Below are positions 16,573 through 25,486 of a stretch of 64,000 nt of DNA, one piece after another; position 1 is the first letter of the stretch; each line of letters begins with the position of its first letter. A program made the translations under genes and the position numbers. The notes below the pieces were generated by a model. The model saw nothing but the letters and a program-made list of their open reading frames with translations. It did no database searches and had not been told where the DNA came from. The DNA lies in contig JBGALL010000001.1 of assembly GCA_044223895.1 (NCBI GenBank), forward strand, positions 35,362 through 99,361, written 5' to 3'. Source of the stretch: CAKZSU01 sp044223895 (GTDB taxonomy: Bacteria; Patescibacteriota; Microgenomatia; UBA10105; UBA927).

Positions 16573-19071
16573 ATGAAAAAACTAGAAAAAATAATTTCTT
16601 TACTAATGTTAGTATTTGCGGTTGGATTTAATCTGTGGTTATACCGATTAGAGCCATCAGCCAAAATTGATCCGAACGATAATCCTTTTCAATACGCCTT
16701 AGTCGATCGTACTAATCAGATGTGGGATTATGCAGCCAGCAAATGTAGCATTAACCCACTCTGTTTCACTGGATACTTGATAGATCATTGGGTGCCAAAT
16801 TGGGCTCAAGGGTACAATCTCCCCTACTACTATTCTCATGCGCCACAAATTGGTATTGTTGCCAGCTATCGTTTGCTCGGTCATTTCGCGGGATATAGTT
16901 TATTCCAATGGTATCATCTGCTAATTTATCTCCTCCTTTGTTTATTTCCGATCTCTGTTTTTGTAGCGTTTCGTGTACTAAGAGTCCCACCTCTTATAGC
17001 AGGCATCGCAGCGTTACTCGCTAGTCAAGTATCTACGGATGGATTATATGGTCTCGACCCTTCTTCCTTTCTTTGGAGAGGATATGGTTTGACGAGTCAG
17101 TTGTTTTCAATGATTTGGATGCCAGTGGCGATTGCCTATTCCTTTCAATTCTTTAACCAACATATTGATAATTTTGCAGTTCTTCTTCCTGAAAATATTC
17201 AACGTCTTGGTAAAAAACTATTGAATCTATCGATTACTGACAAAGCAACCAGCGATACAGCAATCGCTACCCGAAAAACTTTTTGGTATGCTGTCTTATT
17301 TCTCATCCTGACTATTTCCGGCCATTTGGGTTTGGGAGTAATGACCTTACTTTCTATTGGTATTTTAGCTATGTCAAAGCCAATTTTCAGTTTGTTAACG
17401 GAACAATCGATTACCACGCTTATAAAAGATACGAAAGAACGCATCTATAAATTAGTTGCTGTCTCTGGAGCAACCTTATTTTTCTTAAGTTATTTCATTC
17501 TCCCAGCCTTAGTGAATGATAAATACCATAACTATTCATTTTGGGATCCGGTTTGGAAATTCAATTCATGGGGATGGAAAGAGGTTTTGCAATATTTCTT
17601 TAACGGAGCCCTGTTTGATTTTGGAAGATTCCCAGTACTGACAATTCTCATTTTACTCGGAGCCTTTGCAATATTCTCTCGCCGTAAAAAAGTTGCGAAA
17701 ATACAATCTGTCAAAGCATCAACAGAGTCTATAAACACAACAACTACTTCGTTAGCTGATTTTGAATTTTATCCATTTTCATTGTTATTTGCCTTTTGGT
17801 TGTTAATGTTTTTTGGAAGAACCACCTGGGGTGGGCTTCTCGACCTTATCCCCAGTATGAAAGAATTCCATCAATCTCGTTTCATCGTGGGAGTCCACTT
17901 AAGTGGATTTTTTCTGGCTCCTCTCGGACTATGGTATTTAGTTGAATGTATTCCTAGTTTCCTGCTTACTATAAGAGCAATTGTCACCAATGGTTTTTCG
18001 TCATTGAAGAGCGCCCATAGCTATGAGATTTCTTCATCATCAAAAGTCATCCTTACTAGCGTGTTGGCACTGCTAACAATTGTTGTCGTATATCCCCAAA
18101 CCATGCGCTATTCAGATTTTAACGATGTCTTAATAAAACGAGGAAATGATAATTTTGAGAAGCAACGGAAAGATGTTGATACCCTTATTTCTACTTTACA
18201 AAAAGCTCCTCCAGGAAGGGTCTTTACCGGTCGTGGAGGGTCGTGGGGAAAGAAATTACAGATCGCTGAGACTACTTATTTCATGCATCTATCAACCTAC
18301 GGTCTTCCAGTTATCCTTTGGCTTCCTGAAACTTGGTCGCCAAATTCTGACGTAGAACAGTTTTTCATTGAAGACTGGAAAGAACACTACGACTTGATGA
18401 ATGTGAAATATGTAGTAACTCCGCCAGATTTAGAACCTCAAAAATTCTGGAAACTCCTGTCACAAAGTCCCCAATGGAAATTGTATGAAGTTGAAACGTC
18501 GGGATATTTTGGTTCAGGAAGTCAGGCTGCAGTTATTTATTCTTCAAAATTTGATTATATAAACGTTGTCCGTCTGTGGCTTCAATCTGATTATGTAAAG
18601 AAAGGAATCTTTCCAGCACTAACCTTTAAACGAAATGAGATGATCAATTCAAAACTACCAGCCTTTGAAATGATTGACGAGGCTTCATATAAAACTCGTG
18701 ATGGCAATCTCTATGGTTTGTTTGGTGATATTCCTAAGTATGAAGCTCCTGTAGCTCAAGTAACCACCACCAGAGAGACCTCTCTGAAAGATATGGAATT
18801 TACCTCCACAGTCGATATAAAAGATCCCTGTACGCAATGTATAGTATTCCTAAAACAGAGTTTCCATCCTAACTGGCATGCGTGGGTGGATGGTAAGCGA
18901 ACTGATACGTTTGTTTCCTTTCCTTTTTATACAGCAGTTTCACTAACTACCCCAGGGACTCACACTGTGGAATTTAAATACGAACCAAGCACCATGAAAA
19001 TGGTTTTATTTACCCTCGCTCTGGCTATTGGACTATTTATTGTTTTCCCTACAAAAAAGTTTAATAAATAA
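16573..19071 (+). CDS. Large membrane protein, YfhO-like / GT-C family
   Basis: A protein of 832 residues. The N-terminal half has about twelve helices, the C-terminal 330 residues are mostly soluble, and a last helix (MVLFTLALAIGLFIVF) sits at the very end. The C-terminal domain contains VFLKQSFHPNWHAWVDGK and TPGTHTVEFKYEP, features of the beta-rich outer domain of YfhO-type proteins, which are thought to add sugars to lipoteichoic acid or surface glycans. A loop DGLYGLDPSSFLWRGYG follows an early helix. The ATG at 16573 is preferred over an in-frame upstream one (16516) that would overlap the previous gene. Four bases GAAA-rich DNA precede it and no clear SD is seen. Confidence 0.68.
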   Translation: MKKLEKIISLLMLVFAVGFNLWLYRLEPSAKIDPNDNPFQYALVDRTNQMWDYAASKCSINPLCFTGYLIDHWVPNWAQGYNLPYYYSHAPQIGIVASYRLLGHFAGYSLFQWYHLLIYLLLCLFPISVFVAFRVLRVPPLIAGIAALLASQVSTDGLYGLDPSSFLWRGYGLTSQLFSMIWMPVAIAYSFQFFNQHIDNFAVLLPENIQRLGKKLLNLSITDKATSDTAIATRKTFWYAVLFLILTISGHLGLGVMTLLSIGILAMSKPIFSLLTEQSITTLIKDTKERIYKLVAVSGATLFFLSYFILPALVNDKYHNYSFWDPVWKFNSWGWKEVLQYFFNGALFDFGRFPVLTILILLGAFAIFSRRKKVAKIQSVKASTESINTTTTSLADFEFYPFSLLFAFWLLMFFGRTTWGGLLDLIPSMKEFHQSRFIVGVHLSGFFLAPLGLWYLVECIPSFLLTIRAIVTNGFSSLKSAHSYEISSSSKVILTSVLALLTIVVVYPQTMRYSDFNDVLIKRGNDNFEKQRKDVDTLISTLQKAPPGRVFTGRGGSWGKKLQIAETTYFMHLSTYGLPVILWLPETWSPNSDVEQFFIEDWKEHYDLMNVKYVVTPPDLEPQKFWKLLSQSPQWKLYEVETSGYFGSGSQAAVIYSSKFDYINVVRLWLQSDYVKKGIFPALTFKRNEMINSKLPAFEMIDEASYKTRDGNLYGLFGDIPKYEAPVAQVTTTRETSLKDMEFTSTVDIKDPCTQCIVFLKQSFHPNWHAWVDGKRTDTFVSFPFYTAVSLTTPGTHTVEFKYEPSTMKMVLFTLALAIGLFIVFPTKKFNK

Positions 19072-19148
19072 TTAACTCCAACGCACGTAGGTTTGCGTGA
19101 AAATTTCCTCTTGACAAGAGTTCACGTTTTCAGCAAAACTAGATACAT

Positions 19149-19376
19149 ATGAAAAAAAGACCTGCTCTCAAAAAGAAAACCCAACATCGATCATCTTTAT
19201 CATCTAGTAAGAGAGTTACTAGAACTGAAGATAGGTATGTTGTCTTGGTAAGAAGTTGGGTCTTTTTAGTCCTTTTCGCCTTCATGCTCGGCATTGGCGT
19301 GGTTGTTGGCAACTACTTAAATGCACAGATCAATGGTGGATCACCTACCGTTGCTGGAGTTTCTACAGATAGATAA
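19149..19376 (+). CDS. Small basic single-pass membrane protein, unknown
   Basis: A protein of 75 residues: a very basic N-terminus of about 30 residues (12 Lys/Arg), one membrane helix (SWVFLVLFAFMLGIGVVVGNYL, about 36-57) and a short outside tail. The charge places the N-terminus in the cytosol. A TTGACA lies at 19111-19116, but no good -10 box sits at the usual spacing. I do not recognise a family. Small basic one-helix proteins of this layout in CPR genomes are uncharacterised. Confidence 0.6.
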   Translation: MKKRPALKKKTQHRSSLSSSKRVTRTEDRYVVLVRSWVFLVLFAFMLGIGVVVGNYLNAQINGGSPTVAGVSTDR

Positions 19377-19420
19377 TAATTCTTTCATATATTCACTAAG
19401 TGACTACAACTATAGGTTGA

Positions 19421-19429
19421 TGGTATAAT
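19421..19429 (+). promoter_or_regulatory. Extended -10 promoter, near-leaderless start
   Basis: TGGTATAAT, a perfect extended -10. The predicted start at 19436 lies 2 bases before the ATG at 19438. Confidence 0.7.
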
Positions 19430-19437
19430 TTGACATT

Positions 19438-19839
19438 ATGCCACATCCTGAAGGTTTGTCACCTATTCAACAAGACCCAAACCCAAAATTATTAGAACTT
19501 CGGTCACGGTTTCATTTTTTTGATCAATGGATAGACAATGGAGCTTTACCTGTAGACATGTCTTTAGACCCTATTCCAGGTCGTCAAGCGGGTAAAGACT
19601 TTATGATGGCCTGGGCTGAAACATTTAAACACGGCGATATAAAACTATTAGGTAAGGATTATGTGACAGCAGTCCGAAAAGAAATAGAACGCTTGCACAG
19701 GGTAATGCCAAGAGCTGCGGAAGAAGTTGTCAATGAACTTATAGAAAAAAGAAAAGCAGAATATGAGCAAAGAATGATAGATGAAGGCCGGGTAAATATA
19801 CATGGAAGATGGGTTAAACAAAAACCCAAGAAGAGTTAA
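19438..19839 (+). CDS. Soluble protein of unknown function
   Basis: A protein of 133 residues without membrane segments. The first half has SRFHFFDQWIDNGALPVDMSLD; the second half is a charged amphipathic helix (RAAEEVVNELIEKRKAEYEQRM) ending in a basic tail. I recognise no family or catalytic motif. It has its own strong promoter and lies just upstream of two oppositely oriented tRNA-Ala genes. Confidence 0.65.
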   Translation: MPHPEGLSPIQQDPNPKLLELRSRFHFFDQWIDNGALPVDMSLDPIPGRQAGKDFMMAWAETFKHGDIKLLGKDYVTAVRKEIERLHRVMPRAAEEVVNELIEKRKAEYEQRMIDEGRVNIHGRWVKQKPKKS

Positions 19840-19851
19840 TATTATTCTATG

Positions 19852-19922
19852 TGGACTCGAGGGGAATCGGACCCCTTTCTACTCCATGCCATGGAGTTAT
19901 ACTACCGGTGTACTACGAGCCC
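19852..19922 (-). tRNA. tRNA-Ala (anticodon GGC)
   Basis: The minus strand folds as a cloverleaf: acceptor GGGCTCG/CGAGTCC with a G3-U70 wobble (the alanine identity element) and discriminator A; D arm GTAC/GTAT; anticodon stem ACTCC/GGAGT with loop ATGGCAT, giving anticodon GGC; T stem AGGGG/CCCCT. CCA is not encoded. The T loop starts TCC instead of the usual TTC. Confidence 0.9.
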
Positions 19923-20001
19923 TAAAGACTAAAGCCAAAGTGGTACGCTATATTGTACTATAAATCTTCTTTACTTTCGAACCTAAATGTAAAATTCTTT
20001 G

Positions 20002-20074
20002 TGGACCTGAGCGGAGTCGAACCGCTGATCTCCGCAATGCGAATGCGGCGCATTACCAACTGTGCTACAGGCCC
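20002..20074 (-). tRNA. tRNA-Ala (anticodon CGC)
   Basis: Acceptor GGGCCTG/CAGGTCC with G3-U70, discriminator A; D arm GCAC/ATGC; anticodon stem CCGCA/TGCGG with loop TTCGCAT, anticodon CGC; T arm AGCGG-TTCGACT-CCGCT. No encoded CCA. It lies 79 bases from the GGC isoacceptor on the same strand, so the two are probably transcribed together. Confidence 0.92.
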
Positions 20075-20102
20075 GTATTTCAACCTGTATTGTAGCAGAA
20101 GC

Positions 20103-21209
20103 TTACTTGAGATAGGAACCAGGATTTACCACTGCAGCACCATTAACTCGAACTTCAAAATGTAAATGGGTTCCTGTGGAACGACCAGTAGAACCCATCT
20201 TTCCAATAACCTGTCCTCTACTCACCTTGTCACCAACTTTTACATAAATTTCTGATAAATGAGCATACAAGGTTGATAATCCACCACCATTATCAATAAT
20301 AATGTGTCGTCCATAATCATATTTCAAATACTCTACCAAAATAACGGTACCTTCCCCTGCAGCAACGACCGGAGGCATCGATGGATTCGCGATGTCAAAA
20401 GCTTTGTGATACCAGATAGGATACTGAGTAATAATGCCATTTGTGGGCCACATAAACTGCCCTGAGCCTCCTGAGACAAGTGGCGCCTGAGGGTTGGCGA
20501 ATGATGGTGTCGATGGTCTCACTGGAGCCGGTGCTTCTGGCATTACCCCATCAGGAACAATTAAGGTTTGTCCCACCGATAATCCAAAGGTATCAGAGTC
20601 AGTAAAATCATTAAAAATCCAGTTAGCTATTTTTTGAGGATCAGTTTTATACTTTTTAGCGATACTATAAATAGTTTCACCTTCACGCACTTTATGAACA
20701 ATACCAGTAACTGGGGGAATTTTCAGTGTGTCACCAATTTTTAAATTGGTACCAGACATATTATTCGCCCACTGAATTGTCTCTACTGAGATGCCATACT
20801 TGTCAGCTACTGTAGATAAAGTATCTCCCGTCTTAATGGTATATTCCTCAACAATATCTCGGGGTTTATCTGATCGTTCTGTCTTTACCCCATATTCAGA
20901 TAAATCCAATGAAGTCACTACCGCTGAGGGAGGCGTAAAGGAGTTTAAATCATTGGCGTAGGTGGAACCTGGATAGGTATCAGCCAGAATTGGGGCGGCT
21001 AATACACCGGTTGTAAATAACACAATGATAGAAAAATGCATGAATGGGCGTTGATACATTCCCCTTCTGGCCATCAAAATATCAACCACGGTGTCTTTTT
21101 GGGTTTCAAACCAGTGGGAAAAGGTGCGGATGTGACGCTCAATGTAATATCGAAGTCCCCGATGCCATAAATTGAGGTCATCCAAGAAGATGGCAAATTG
21201 CCGCTTCAT
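20103..21209 (-). CDS. LysM-domain M23 peptidoglycan endopeptidase
   Basis: A protein of 368 residues. One membrane helix (FMHFSIIVLFTTGVLAAPI, about 56-74) anchors it. Two LysM modules follow (YTIKTGDTLSTVADKYG... about 124-167; HKVREGETIYSIAKKYK... about 172-220), which bind cell-wall glycan. A Pro-rich linker leads to a zinc-dependent M23 domain: HKAFDIA gives the first His and Asp ligands, LYAHLSEI and HLHFEVR the remaining catalytic and zinc His residues. All key residues are present, so it should cleave peptidoglycan cross-bridges or stems. An extended -10 (TGTTACTCT) ends 9 bases before the ATG, so the mRNA leader is about 3 bases. Confidence 0.92.
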   Translation of the reverse strand: MKRQFAIFLDDLNLWHRGLRYYIERHIRTFSHWFETQKDTVVDILMARRGMYQRPFMHFSIIVLFTTGVLAAPILADTYPGSTYANDLNSFTPPSAVVTSLDLSEYGVKTERSDKPRDIVEEYTIKTGDTLSTVADKYGISVETIQWANNMSGTNLKIGDTLKIPPVTGIVHKVREGETIYSIAKKYKTDPQKIANWIFNDFTDSDTFGLSVGQTLIVPDGVMPEAPAPVRPSTPSFANPQAPLVSGGSGQFMWPTNGIITQYPIWYHKAFDIANPSMPPVVAAGEGTVILVEYLKYDYGRHIIIDNGGGLSTLYAHLSEIYVKVGDKVSRGQVIGKMGSTGRSTGTHLHFEVRVNGAAVVNPGSYLK

Positions 21210-21261
21210 CGTCTACGTAGAGTAACAAAAGATCAGGGAATACGCAACTTTTGAGGGTAAA

Positions 21262-22833
21262 TTAGTCGCCTTTAGCAAGTGATTCTAGAAATTCATCGTT
21301 CTTTTCAACTTTTCCAAGGCGATCAATTAACATGACTGTTCGTTCTTCATCTGAAAGCATAGATAACATATGTCGCAAGGTAGTAACCTTTTTCATTTTT
21401 TCTTCTCCCAAAAGGAGTTCATCATGACGTGTTCCTGATTTAGCGATATCAATTGCTGGGAAAATACGTCGTTCTTGCAATACTCGTGAGAGGTGCAATT
21501 CCATGTTTCCTGTCCCTTTAAATTCTTCGTAGATTAAATCATCCATGCGACTTCCAGTATCTACTAATGCAGTACCTATAACAGTCAGAGATCCACCTGG
21601 TTGTGGCTGTCCATCTGGACCGGTTACTTCTACACATCGTGCAGCCCCTAAGAATCTTTTTGCTGGATACAAAGCTGCCGGATCAAATCCACCTGATAAG
21701 GTTCTTCCTGATGGATTAACGACTAAATTATATGCTCGGGCTAAGCGAGTAATAGAATCTAATAAGACGACAACATCTTTTCCCATCTCTACTAAGCGTT
21801 TGGCTCTATCCAAAGCAACTTCAGCAATTCTGGTTTGTTCTTGTGGTGACTGATCAAAATTACTGGCTAAAACTTCACCTTTGACACTTCGAGAGATATC
21901 GGTTACTTCTTCTGGTCGCTCACCAATTAAAGTCGCCATAAGATGAACTTCTGGGAAATTAGCAGCAATACCAGCAGCTAATTCTTTGATAATAGTAGTT
22001 TTTCCAGCTTTTGGAGGAGAGACAATTAAGCCTCGTTGCCCAAATCCAATGGGAGCAACTAAATCAATTATCCGCGTGGACAAAGGAATTTTTCCTGTTT
22101 CTAAGATCAATAATTTATTTGGATAAATAGGGGTTAAGTCTTCAAATTTAGGACGATTGGTCATTTCTTCCGCAAGTCGTTGATTAATTTTTTCTACTTT
22201 TAATAATCCCCAGTATCGTTCGTTTTCTTTTGGTTGGCGGGCTTGCCCTTCGACCATATCCCCGTTTCTTAAGAGGAAACGACGAATTTGGGATTGGGAA
22301 ATATAAATATCTCGATCACTGGGGGTAAATTTAGGTCGTAAAAATCCATGACCTTCTGGCATAACATCCAAAATTCCATGAACAGTCTCTGTAGGAACGT
22401 TAATATCTTGCGTATATCCACCATCTGGTGAGGCAAAATCACGACGCATTCCCATACGACGATGTCCACCTTGGTTATTGTTATTGTTGTTATTATAGCG
22501 ATTGCGATATCCACCGCCGCCATAATTACCACCACCATAATTATTACCATTACCACGGAACTGTTGCTGAGGAGCAGAATGTCCAACATTTTGAGTAATT
22601 GGTTGACTGTCTACTGGTGGTAAAGGGAGTTCATTTCTCGGTTCTTCAGCAGGTCGAGCTACAGGAGCTACGCTTTCCTGAACTGGAGTATTTGATGGTG
22701 TACCTATAAAGTCATCAACAGATAAGTTTGCAGCTGGAATAGCTGGAGCTTCTTCTACGGGTTGAGTTTCAACCGCTTTGGTTTTGCGTGATGGTTTGGT
22801 AGTTATTGGTTTTCTGGAAGCACGGAATGCCAT
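21262..22833 (-). CDS. rho: Transcription termination factor Rho
   Basis: An RNA helicase hexamer subunit of 523 residues. The C-terminal 400 residues are canonical: an OSB RNA-binding domain (DVMPEGHGFLRP, YISQSQIRRFLLRNGD), the P-loop SPPKAGKTT in the GQRGLIV context, the Walker B region VVVLLDSITRLARAYN, the Q-loop NPSGRTLSGG and the R-loop SGTRHDELLLG. The N-terminal 130 residues are an extra disordered segment rich in Pro, Gln, Asn and Gly, with runs of Asn and NYGGG repeats ending in RRMGMRRD. N/Q-rich inserts are known in some Rho proteins and can drive assembly. The strong TATAAT upstream gives a leader of about 17 bases. Confidence 0.97.
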   Translation of the reverse strand: MAFRASRKPITTKPSRKTKAVETQPVEEAPAIPAANLSVDDFIGTPSNTPVQESVAPVARPAEEPRNELPLPPVDSQPITQNVGHSAPQQQFRGNGNNYGGGNYGGGGYRNRYNNNNNNNQGGHRRMGMRRDFASPDGGYTQDINVPTETVHGILDVMPEGHGFLRPKFTPSDRDIYISQSQIRRFLLRNGDMVEGQARQPKENERYWGLLKVEKINQRLAEEMTNRPKFEDLTPIYPNKLLILETGKIPLSTRIIDLVAPIGFGQRGLIVSPPKAGKTTIIKELAAGIAANFPEVHLMATLIGERPEEVTDISRSVKGEVLASNFDQSPQEQTRIAEVALDRAKRLVEMGKDVVVLLDSITRLARAYNLVVNPSGRTLSGGFDPAALYPAKRFLGAARCVEVTGPDGQPQPGGSLTVIGTALVDTGSRMDDLIYEEFKGTGNMELHLSRVLQERRIFPAIDIAKSGTRHDELLLGEEKMKKVTTLRHMLSMLSDEERTVMLIDRLGKVEKNDEFLESLAKGD

Positions 22834-22856
22834 ACAAGAGGTGTTAAAAAAAAACG

Positions 22857-22862
22857 ATTATA
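22857..22862 (-). promoter_or_regulatory. -10 box of the rho gene
   Basis: Perfect TATAAT on the minus strand, with predicted start near 22850 and the ATG at 22833. The leader contains an unusually long run of nine U residues. Confidence 0.5.
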
Positions 22863-22998
22863 CTGTTTCCATGGGATATTTATTGGGCTAGATACCTATA
22901 CTATTTTGCGAGAAAAAGTAAGAGAACATTAAACCTTTGAGGTTATCTGACGTATTACACCATGGGAGTGTAATTTTGTCAATAGGTACAAATAACTA

Positions 22999-25429
22999 TT
23001 AATTTTTCTCGTATATGACCGTATTTCCGGAACGGAACACTTCATGAGAGATGGTTGCTAGTTCAGATTCTGCCAATTTAGTGAATTTTTTCCTCTCTAA
23101 ATCGCCTACTATTATATAGTGGACATTGTACTTATTAAGTACTTCTAAACGTTTCGCTGGGTCGTTGCCTTCGTATACAGCAGCAACTTCATCCTTTCTG
23201 GGTGATACAACATCATAGGTTCCTCTCCATAGCCATTCATGAACTCCCCAGCCGACGACTGTTGGCATGCCTGCAAAGGCACTCATTCGATCGAAGTCAG
23301 TATAACTATCCCCATCTGCTTCAATAATCACGGGAATAGTAGCTAGATGAGAAGTAAAAAAGTTGTCATGTACATGACTGTCCATTTTTGACAAATTCTT
23401 CAAAAATGACCACCCAGATTGCTTGCCCACCGTAGCTTTAGCGAAGGAGGGCTCTGACGTTCTTGTAGAAATCCACTCCATTGCCGCGAAGTCGTCTGGA
23501 TATTCACGCTGAAACCAGCTTAAACCATACAATCCTTTGTAGGTTTGTAGATTACCAAAATAAGAACGCACAGAAAAAAATGGGAAGATCGATACTAAAA
23601 ACAATTGAGGGATAAGCAAAATAAAAAATAACCGTTTCCCCCACGTCCTCACCAAAGCGTTAGCGACAGAGGGTTTTTCCGTTGCTGTGACGCTTCTTTG
23701 CAGTAGGTTTACAATTACATACCCACACAGCAATGAACACATCATAAATGCTTGGTATCCTAGCTTAAACATAGTATTACTCCGGAAATGAGCCGGATAT
23801 ATATCCTTAAAGTAGAAAAACTCCGCAAAGAAAATAAGTCCGACACAGTAGAAGAACACAGTAATTAAAAATTTTTCAACTGGAGATGAGAATTCAAAAA
23901 ATTTTCTTTTGGAAACGTTGAATTCCAAACTCTTAAATTTCAGTTGTTTAATAATTAAGGTAGTACCACAGAAGAAAAAGAATCCCCACAGCAAAGAAAC
24001 CATCCACATTGGTGATTTCTGACACTTATCTACGGTTTCAAAAATAATTGGACCAAACTTCATATTTTCCAATGCTTTTGGTGGACAATTGACGGCTAAG
24101 CCATTAGCAAATGAAGTAAACGTTAATAAGAAAGGAAGCGCCGTAAGAACAACCCCGATCACAGCAATACCAAGTCTCTCCCCTTTTTCCCATAGCCATT
24201 CATAAGAAAGGAAGGAAAATGATGAAGATTGAAATAACAACAGCAAGGAAAATAATCCCATATAGATGGGGCCATCGAGGGCATTGGTCATTAACAATAT
24301 TCCACTGAGTACACCATATAATCCATATGGAGCTAAATGACTGAGCTTTTCCCGGTTAAGGGTAGCTTTAGCACTAGCAAACAGTGTTAATAACGAAGCT
24401 ATAGCCAATAAGGCAAAAGGAATAGAGAGTACATGTCCATGATTATCTGAAACGACAAATGAATAGCTCGGGAATTCGTGAATGGTAAACGGTATAAATC
24501 GAGTTGCGTTTGCATACCAATACGTATTTAATCCTTCAGGAAGCTTGGTAAAGAATTGATCGACTGGCCAGATAATTTTCCAAAATGGTGGTGGGGTGTC
24601 TTCACCGTTATAGCCTTTCGTAAAGGCATAAATCGTCTGCATATTTCCATACTAGGTCACCAGATACGCGCTCAGTAAACCGGGACAATGATATACCATT
24701 TTTTTCCAATTTTTCGATTATGAAAACGCATACTGGTACGAAGTAATTGACAACTGATAGAAAAACTCATGGTGAAACATAAAGCAAAGATAGTAGTCAG
24801 CATTAAGTTGTATCCATAGGCCAAATCAATAGAAGAAAGTTTTGACAACAATGCCATTGTCATATGTCCAAAGTAGTAATAGTTAATTGTTCCACCGGCA
24901 TACCACATGTCTGGAGGAAAGTAAGAAGAGTTATAGATGGTTTTAGCAAAGCCATAATCCATGAATTTTTCTAGTCCACGAATATCGGGTTCGAAGGCTT
25001 TGATATAACTCCAAAAACTTAAACAAACCAAGAAAAATACCTCAAGGATAATCATTCTCCAAGAGATCATTTGACGATCTGTATCATTTCTTTATGTTTA
25101 TCAGACTGTTTAAATGGACTCTGGATACCTATTATCCCTAATATACTGGTGATAATTCGCTGTGTTGAAGAAAGGTTTTGAGCAATGACTCCAATTGAAA
25201 AAAGCAAAAACAGACTAATTAAAATTGTAATCTGAGTAAATGGAAGTAGTTTATAACTTCCCAGGTACCAGGTTATAAAGGTTACCCCAGCCAGACCAAC
25301 TGCTTTAGAAAGAAGATATCCTTGATCCCACCAAGAAGAGAATAATTTTCTGGTTAATGGTAAGGCAGCTGCTCCAATGAGAAATAAAACCGCCCACCAA
25401 CCAAGAATAAGAAATAAATCCTGAGACAT
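22999..25429 (-). pseudogene. DUF2298 (YYY-type) membrane protein, interrupted by two frameshifts and an amber stop
   Basis: Three consecutive frames together rebuild one family member. 25067-25429 gives the N-terminal helices (WWDQGYLLSKAVGLAGVTF); 24672-25070 gives FEPDIRGLEKFMDYGF and GGTINYYYFGHM, both hallmark motifs; 22999-24642 gives RFIPFTIHEFPSYSFVVSD and the rest. Frame changes occur near 25070 (A-rich) and near 24672, and the corrected reading across the second junction (GLLSAYLVT, stop, YGNMQTIYAF) contains a TAG at 24652-24654. The family is predicted to be a GT-C-like membrane protein. The promoter, TATAAT at 25437-25442, is intact. A palindromic repeat is inserted in frame near 23425. 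Sequencing errors could explain the frameshifts, less easily the stop. Confidence 0.75.
23425..23452. repeat. Palindromic repeat inside a reading frame
   Basis: The element has arms GCCC/GGGC around ACCGTAGCTTTAGCGAAGGA. On the minus strand it encodes SFAKATVGK within the DUF2298 frame, a hydrophilic interruption in that protein. A sister copy sharing CCACCGTAGCTTTAGCG lies in non-coding DNA at 40097-40122. Confidence 0.6.
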
Positions 25430-25436
25430 AAGATAG

Positions 25437-25480
25437 ATTATAGGAAGAAGCTTCTCCCCTGTCTATAAATACCGTATCAT
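25437..25480. promoter_or_regulatory. Divergent promoters, both leaderless
   Basis: Minus strand: TATAAT at 25442-25437, predicted start 25430, ATG at 25429. Plus strand: TATCAT at 25475-25480, predicted start 25487, which is the ATG itself. Both genes are thus expected to start translation at or within one base of the mRNA 5' end. Confidence 0.6.
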
Positions 25481-25486
25481 ATTTAC

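Noticed and set aside
24642..25429. Alternative genetic code to explain stops in the DUF2298 gene
   Set aside because: TGA and TAG end many other genes here at proper places, and the breaks also include frame changes, so recoding does not explain them.
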